Positions 59,299-64,000 of a stretch of DNA of 64,000 nucleotides are shown here, in pieces (the first letter of the stretch is position 1; every line of letters starts with the position of its first letter). Location of the stretch: positions 1-64,000 of the forward strand of contig CAYWPT010000001.1 in NCBI GenBank assembly GCA_964460605.1, written 5' to 3'. Below the pieces are notes generated by a model. It was not told the DNA's origin, made no database searches, and worked only from the letters and a program-made list of their open reading frames with translations. This stretch comes from CAYFJV01 sp964460605. Its GTDB lineage: Archaea; Nanobdellota; Nanobdellia; Woesearchaeales; GW2011-AR9. Position numbers and translations under genes: made by a program.

Positions 59299-60354
59299 TT
59301 AGTTTTTTTCTATAAGATAGAATTTGTATGCACTCTGCCCTTTGTGCAATTCTTTGTCCTTAATTATCTTAAATTTGCTTCCTACCACTAAATCAAAAAC
59401 AGGTCTTGTCAAAAAAGCAACTTTCCCACCTTTTTTCAAAACTAAAGCTAATTGGTAATATAATTCATTTAATCTTTCTTCATCCCTTCTTCCCATTAAG
59501 ACAAAGATCTTATCAATACTCTCATGCTGAATTTTTACTTCTAAATCATCTAAACGCACTTTCATTATTTCTAATGCTTCAGAAATGCCTGCAATCTTCG
59601 CATTATTTTTTGCAGAACGTAAATTCCCCATGGACTCTTCAATAGAATACACTTTTTTCTTAATTTTTTTCTCTATCTCTTTACCTTTCTCTAAACAAAA
59701 TCCTTCCATTCCCCTTAGAGGAAAATCATTTTGATGAGCAGCTGCTTCAATTGATAAAGTTGCATCCTTAGCAAACAAAACTAAACATTTTTCATATTTA
59801 TTCAATTCAGCTTCACGAATTAAAGCGTAGGCAAAATCTCCCCTAAATGAAGCTTGATGCGCATAGACACGATATTCTCTTTGGTCTAAATCTTCTTTGT
59901 GTACACGTAAAGAGAGTAAATATTCTTCACCAGTAAAGTATAATTGAAAAACAAAATCATATTCTTTGAAATCAACTTTAAGCTCTTTTCCTAACTCTTT
60001 ACGAAAGCTGTTTCCAATAATTGGATACAAATCTTTACCTAAAGCAATTCTGTTTTCATTCCCTTTTACATTCAAGTATTTGATAGTAAATTTTGCTTCT
60101 TCTTTTCCAAGAACATCTTTTAATCCAGATAAATCAATTTTCAAATCTTTTGCTTCTTTTGCTTTTCCTAGAAAAATTCCAAGAGAAGTTGAGGATTGTA
60201 GTCTTTGAAATAAAGTACATAATTGAGAAAGTTTAGTATCAAAAAGTACTACATCACTAATCAATTCAGCATCTTTTCCTAGAATTTCTTTAAGTTCTTC
60301 TAAAGCGTAAGTTCCAAAGCCAGTATGTGCACAAGCAATTCCTTTAATTACCAT
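59299..60354 (-). CDS. THUMP-domain methyltransferase-like protein, catalytic motifs altered
   Basis: A 351-aa protein. The first half has a THUMP-like RNA-binding layout; the second starts REYRVYAHQASFRGDFAYAL and LVLFAKDATLSIEAAAHQND, matching the order of the Trm14/RlmL-type methyltransferase but with the DPFCGSGT motif changed to LFAKDAT. The later NPPYG motif is replaced by VLMGRRDEERL. It may bind RNA without methylating it. Confidence 0.6.
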   Translation of the reverse strand: MVIKGIACAHTGFGTYALEELKEILGKDAELISDVVLFDTKLSQLCTLFQRLQSSTSLGIFLGKAKEAKDLKIDLSGLKDVLGKEEAKFTIKYLNVKGNENRIALGKDLYPIIGNSFRKELGKELKVDFKEYDFVFQLYFTGEEYLLSLRVHKEDLDQREYRVYAHQASFRGDFAYALIREAELNKYEKCLVLFAKDATLSIEAAAHQNDFPLRGMEGFCLEKGKEIEKKIKKKVYSIEESMGNLRSAKNNAKIAGISEALEIMKVRLDDLEVKIQHESIDKIFVLMGRRDEERLNELYYQLALVLKKGGKVAFLTRPVFDLVVGSKFKIIKDKELHKGQSAYKFYLIEKN

Positions 60355-60357
60355 TCT

Positions 60358-60408
60358 AAAAAATCACCACCATGATTTTTTGTCGACAAATAATATTTTT
60401 ATTATTTG
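60358..60408. terminator. Tandem hairpins at the gyrA 3' end
   Basis: AAAAAATCA-CCACCA-TGATTTTTT (60358-60381) and CAAATAATA-TTTT-TATTATTTG (60387-60408) are perfect stems at the gyrA stop. The first, read on the minus strand, ends in six T, suiting intrinsic-type termination. They could also mark transcript processing. Confidence 0.45.
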
Positions 60409-62951
60409 CCATTTTGATTGAGACCTTCGTTAAATTCTTTATCCATCCTATAGGCCTCTTCTAATAATTCCGCAGTGATCTCTCTTGGAAGTTCCACATC
60501 TTCTTCTTCAGCTTCTTCTTCAGCACCGATAATTGCTGCTGCTGCTACAATATCGCTCTCTTTCATACGCATAACACGTACACCTTGTGTAGCTCTACCA
60601 ATTTTAGATACATTTGCACAAGCTACTCTGATTGCAATACCATGTTTGGACATAACCATTAAATCTTCTGAACCATCAACTACTCTTGCTACAACAGCAG
60701 GACCATTTTTCTCAGTAGTTTTAATGTTAGTTACACCCTTACTTCCCCTATTACAAAGTCTGTATTCACTAATATTTGTTCTTTTTCCATAACCTTTCTC
60801 AGTAATAGTTAAAATTTCTTTAGCATCATCTGCTGCAAGTAAACTGATTACAGAATCACCTTCTTCTAATCGCATACCACGTACACCACGAGCTGTTCTC
60901 CCCATAGGACGCACATCGGTTTCCCTGAATCTGCTCGCTCTCCCATTTTTACTTGCTAAAATAATTTCTTGATCGCCAGTTGTGTAACGTACACCAACTA
61001 AACTGTTCCCTTCTTCAATATCAATTGCTCTAATTCCACCTTTTCTTGGTCTTGAAAAGAGTGCTAAATCAGTTTTCTTTACAGTTCCATTTTTAGTAGC
61101 CATGAATAAATAGCCCTCTTCGAAATTACGTACTGGAACAATTGCAGAGATGTTTTCTCCTTCTTTTAATTCTAATAAGTTTGCAAAATGTCTTCCTTTA
61201 GCTTGTCTGCTTCCTTCAGGTATTTTGTATACTTTGAGCCAGTGTAATTGACCACCATCAGTAAAGACTAATAAATAAGCATGGGTTGAACAGATGTATA
61301 CTTTTTCCACAAAGTCTTCATCTTTCATTCCAGTAGCAATTACTCCTTTACCACCACGGTTTTGAGTTCTATAGGTATCTAAAGGTAAACGTTTCATGTA
61401 ACCACCATGAGTTATGGTAACTACTTGATTAGTTTCTTCAATAAGGTCTTCAATATCTAATTCGTCGCTTCCACCAATAATAATTCTTGATCTTCTTTCT
61501 CTAGAATATTTCTCTTTGATTTCTACAGTTTCATCTTTGATGATTGCATCAATTTTCTCAGGTGATGCTAGAATCTCACGTAAACCTTCAGCAACAGTGG
61601 TAAGTTCGGCATGTTCATTCTTTACTTTTTCTTGCTCTAAAGATGCTAATTTTTGTAAACGCATCTCTAAAATTGCTTTTGCTTGAATTTCTGATAAGGT
61701 ATAATTTTGCATTAAATGAGCTTTAGCATCATCAACAGTTTTACTATTTCTAATCGCAGGAATAATAGCATCGATATTTACTAAAGCTACTAATAAACCA
61801 TCAAGAACATGTAATCTTGCTTCTGCTTTCTTTAAATCATAAGCAGTTCTTCTTTTTACAACTTCTCTTCTATGGAGGATATGTTGTATTAAGAAATCTT
61901 TTAACCCTAATAGTTTAGGTTGATTATCAACTAAAGCAAGCATGTTGAGACTAAATGATGTTCGTAGTCTGCTGTATTTGTATAATTGGTTTAATACAAC
62001 TTGACCATCAGCGTCATTTTTTAGATCAATAACAATTCTGATACCATCTCTATCTGATTCATCATTGATATTTCTGATACCAAGAACTTTTTTATCTTTT
62101 ACTAAATCTGCAATTTGAATAATTAAGTCTGATTTGTTTACTTGGTAAGGGATTTCGCTTACAATTAATTTTTTGTCTTGTACATCAACTACTGATTTCA
62201 TGATCACTCGACCACGCCCAATTTCATATCCGTGTGCTAATTCGCTCCCTACATAGACTTCAGCACCAGTTGGAAAATCTGGACCAGGCACTAATTTATG
62301 TAATTCAGAAGTTTCGATTTCAGGGTTTTCCAAAATTGCTACAGTTGCATCACAAACTTCCCCCAAATTGTGTGGAGGGATGTTTGTTGCCATACCAACA
62401 GCAATACCAGAACTCCCATTAATCAATAAGTTTGGTAATTTTGAAGGAAGCACAGTAGGCTCTTTCAAACTTGCATCGAAATTATCTCTAAAATCGACAG
62501 TATCCTTTTCAATATCTTGGAGCATCTCCGAAGCAATCTTTTGGAGTTTTGCTTCAGTATACCTCATAGCAGCTGCATTATCACCATCAATTGATCCAAA
62601 ATTACCTTGACCATGTACTAAAGGGTATCTGAGCGAGAATCCTTGCGCCATACGCACTAAAGAATCATATACTGCAGTATCACCATGCGGGTGGTATTTA
62701 CCCAATACTTCACCAACAATTCTTGCACACTTTTTAGAAGGTTTATTGTAAGTCATACCCATATCATTCATAGCATAGAGAATTCTTCTATGTACTGGCT
62801 TTAATCCATCTCTTACATCTGGAAGAGCTCTGCCAACAATAACAGACATTGCATAAGTTACGTATGCTGTCTTCATCTCATCCTGAATCAATTTTGGGAT
62901 GATTTTATCTGGCTTGTCCTCTTGTTGTAGTTCTTGGATTTCAGTCGACAT
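60402..62951 (-). CDS. gyrA: DNA gyrase subunit A
   Basis: An 849-aa bacterial-type GyrA. The N-terminal winged-helix region has RALPDVRDGLKPVHRRILYA and the catalytic Tyr in AAAMRYTEAKLQKIA. The C-terminal beta-pinwheel includes the GyrA box QNRGGKG (consensus QRRGGKG). It introduces negative supercoils with GyrB, which is not in the window. Gyrase occurs in several DPANN lineages. Confidence 0.97.
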   Translation of the reverse strand: MSTEIQELQQEDKPDKIIPKLIQDEMKTAYVTYAMSVIVGRALPDVRDGLKPVHRRILYAMNDMGMTYNKPSKKCARIVGEVLGKYHPHGDTAVYDSLVRMAQGFSLRYPLVHGQGNFGSIDGDNAAAMRYTEAKLQKIASEMLQDIEKDTVDFRDNFDASLKEPTVLPSKLPNLLINGSSGIAVGMATNIPPHNLGEVCDATVAILENPEIETSELHKLVPGPDFPTGAEVYVGSELAHGYEIGRGRVIMKSVVDVQDKKLIVSEIPYQVNKSDLIIQIADLVKDKKVLGIRNINDESDRDGIRIVIDLKNDADGQVVLNQLYKYSRLRTSFSLNMLALVDNQPKLLGLKDFLIQHILHRREVVKRRTAYDLKKAEARLHVLDGLLVALVNIDAIIPAIRNSKTVDDAKAHLMQNYTLSEIQAKAILEMRLQKLASLEQEKVKNEHAELTTVAEGLREILASPEKIDAIIKDETVEIKEKYSRERRSRIIIGGSDELDIEDLIEETNQVVTITHGGYMKRLPLDTYRTQNRGGKGVIATGMKDEDFVEKVYICSTHAYLLVFTDGGQLHWLKVYKIPEGSRQAKGRHFANLLELKEGENISAIVPVRNFEEGYLFMATKNGTVKKTDLALFSRPRKGGIRAIDIEEGNSLVGVRYTTGDQEIILASKNGRASRFRETDVRPMGRTARGVRGMRLEEGDSVISLLAADDAKEILTITEKGYGKRTNISEYRLCNRGSKGVTNIKTTEKNGPAVVARVVDGSEDLMVMSKHGIAIRVACANVSKIGRATQGVRVMRMKESDIVAAAAIIGAEEEAEEEDVELPREITAELLEEAYRMDKEFNEGLNQNGK

Positions 62952-63085
62952 TTTAGCTAATTATTTTTGAGAATTGCGATCTAAATAAGGCCCCTTTTTC
63001 TCTATAAAATAGGATAATTCCAACTTTATAAAGCTTATGGTGATCTTTTACAACAGTAGAAAATAGATAAGAAAAAGTGACTATT

Positions 63086-63718
63086 TTACTCCACTTTTCC
63101 CATAGCTTCTTTGATAGCTGACTCACTCTCTTCTGTCTTTTCCTGCTCTGCTGCAAGACGTTCGGCTTCATCAATTTCTTTATTGATTTCTTCAGCTTCA
63201 CGCAAAATTTCTTCAGGAATTTGTTTCAAGAATGCATCTTTAGCTTCTGCGCTTGGCAGATCAAAATATGCAAAGAATTTTGGAGTTAATTTGATTTTAA
63301 AAGTTCGACCAAATTTTTCTTTAGCGATAAAACCTTGTTCCATAAGTGCTTTCATATGCTCGTATGCAGCTGCACTTCGCAATTTAATTACTTCACTTTG
63401 CACAACTGGGTATCGCCAAGCGATAACTGCGAGAGTGTCCATTAATGGTCTTTCTAATTCTGTGGATGAGACAATACTGCTCACCAATGGAATAAATTGA
63501 TCTTCTACTGTTAATTTCCAAGAATTTTCTTTTTGAGTAATTTGTAAGGAGTTGTCTTGTGAGGCGTAATCACTTTGGAGCTCTTTGATAAGTTTCTCAG
63601 TTTTCTTTGCATCAAGTTCACATAAACTTGCTACTCTCTCAGTAGAAATCTCTTTACCTACAGCAAAAAGGATTGCTTCTACTTTTTTCTTACTCACACC
63701 AACACCTTCTTTAGTCAT
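63086..63718 (-). CDS. scpB: Segregation and condensation protein ScpB
   Basis: A 210-aa ScpB with two winged-helix domains: SKKKVEAILFAVGKEISTER and DTLAVIAWRYPVVQSEVIKL, followed by a Glu-rich tail. It forms a condensin-like complex with ScpA and SMC. ATG 63718 is used: it overlaps the upstream gene's stop, and the longer start would overlap that gene more. Confidence 0.88.
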   Translation of the reverse strand: MTKEGVGVSKKKVEAILFAVGKEISTERVASLCELDAKKTEKLIKELQSDYASQDNSLQITQKENSWKLTVEDQFIPLVSSIVSSTELERPLMDTLAVIAWRYPVVQSEVIKLRSAAAYEHMKALMEQGFIAKEKFGRTFKIKLTPKFFAYFDLPSAEAKDAFLKQIPEEILREAEEINKEIDEAERLAAEQEKTEESESAIKEAMGKVE

Positions 63719-63719
63719 T

Positions 63720-64000
63720 TTATGCAATTTCCCCACTTGCTTGTTTAATGGAATATAATTCGCCATTCAAGTCTACTTTGCCTTCATCGATTAATCTATC
63801 AAGATAATCTCCTAGCTTTTCTTTTTCAACACCAGTTAACTTAGATAGTTGGTTTAAGTTTAAATCACTTTTGCCTAAGAGTACTAAAAGATAGTTTCTT
63901 AAGAGACCCGCCATATTTTTTTGTAAAATCTGATTTCTCATATTCAGCTGCTTAGCAATCATATCTACTTGGTGTAATCTTGCTTGTAGATCGTTTAATA
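63720..64000 (-). CDS. Coiled-coil protein with C-terminal winged helix, 5' part missing
   Basis: The frame is open at the window edge, so the N-terminus is missing. The visible 94 residues include a helix (QLNMRNQILQKNMAGLLRNY) and a winged-helix-like end (LNLNQLSKLTGVEKEKLGDY). It ends 1 nt before scpB. Its relation to ScpA cannot be shown from this fragment. Confidence 0.6.
   Translation of the reverse strand, partial: LNDLQARLHQVDMIAKQLNMRNQILQKNMAGLLRNYLLVLLGKSDLNLNQLSKLTGVEKEKLGDYLDRLIDEGKVDLNGELYSIKQASGEIA

Noticed and set aside
1..64000. CRISPR arrays, rRNA genes, prophage
   Set aside because: No regularly spaced direct repeats, no rRNA sequence and no phage structural genes were seen.

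Overview
The window looks like a scaffold from a low-GC DPANN-type archaeon, most like Woesearchaeota/Pacearchaeota. The evidence is archaeal/eukaryal ribosomal proteins (eL14, eL19, eL32, eL34, eS4), aRF1, Pelota, Nop5, PAN, archaeal RNase P RNA with Rpp29, SecY/Sec61beta, archaeal SecF-SecD, an intron-containing tRNA-Arg, and TATA boxes about 25 nt before many start codons. A few genes are of bacterial type (GyrA, ScpB, an RsuA-family pseudouridine synthase). Four runs of N (17795-17804, 19267-19276, 29363-29405, 30570-30579) show that it is a scaffold, probably a metagenome assembly. The lineage is inferred from gene content only.

Layout. 1-5.9 kb: a minus-strand envelope operon running from a pilin-signal protein through a multi-pass membrane protein to three lipoproteins that look paralogous. 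6-8.9 kb (plus strand): a broken small membrane protein, Pelota, a TrmB-type regulator and a frameshifted PPC-domain gene. 8.9-13.7 kb (minus): pheST, a pseudouridine synthase, eL14 and eL34. 13.9-28.9 kb (minus): a YidC-like DUF106 insertase gene, then the long ribosomal superoperon transcribed from uL3 to uL15 and secY, with rnp1 and aIF1 embedded. 29-36 kb: a zinc-ribbon gene, nop5 followed by what reads as a decayed fibrillarin gene, PAN, MscS, a SprT-like protease and aRF1. 36-46 kb: an AK6 kinase, an ABC exporter pair, secF-secD, a ParA/MinD ATPase, NAC and Sec61beta (57 aa), RNase P RNA and a TraB-family protein. 46-52 kb: small membrane proteins, trpS, a phosphoesterase, a short NFACT protein, and tRNA-Cys and tRNA-Arg flanking a broken LAGLIDADG gene. 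52-64 kb: a complete insertion sequence, Hef helicase/nuclease, a ZIP transporter and Fur regulator sharing an operator, Nudix and ferredoxin genes, an M50-like protein and a THUMP protein that both lack catalytic motifs, gyrA, scpB, and a gene that runs off the end.

Functional themes are translation (ribosome, initiation, termination, rescue, synthetases, tRNAs), protein targeting and membrane insertion (SecY, Sec61beta, SecDF, DUF106, NAC) and genome maintenance (Hef, gyrase, ScpB).

The least ordinary signals are: (1) short tandem hairpins with three-base loops that recur between genes and also inside coding sequences, several in the same reading frame; (2) a hairpin leader with covarying base pairs shared by eL34 and uS17; (3) a decayed fibrillarin gene beside an intact nop5; (4) an 18-codon leader ORF and a start-codon hairpin before an ABC permease; (5) an IS with an A10 frameshift site whose transposase stop lies outside the element; (6) several genes broken by one base.
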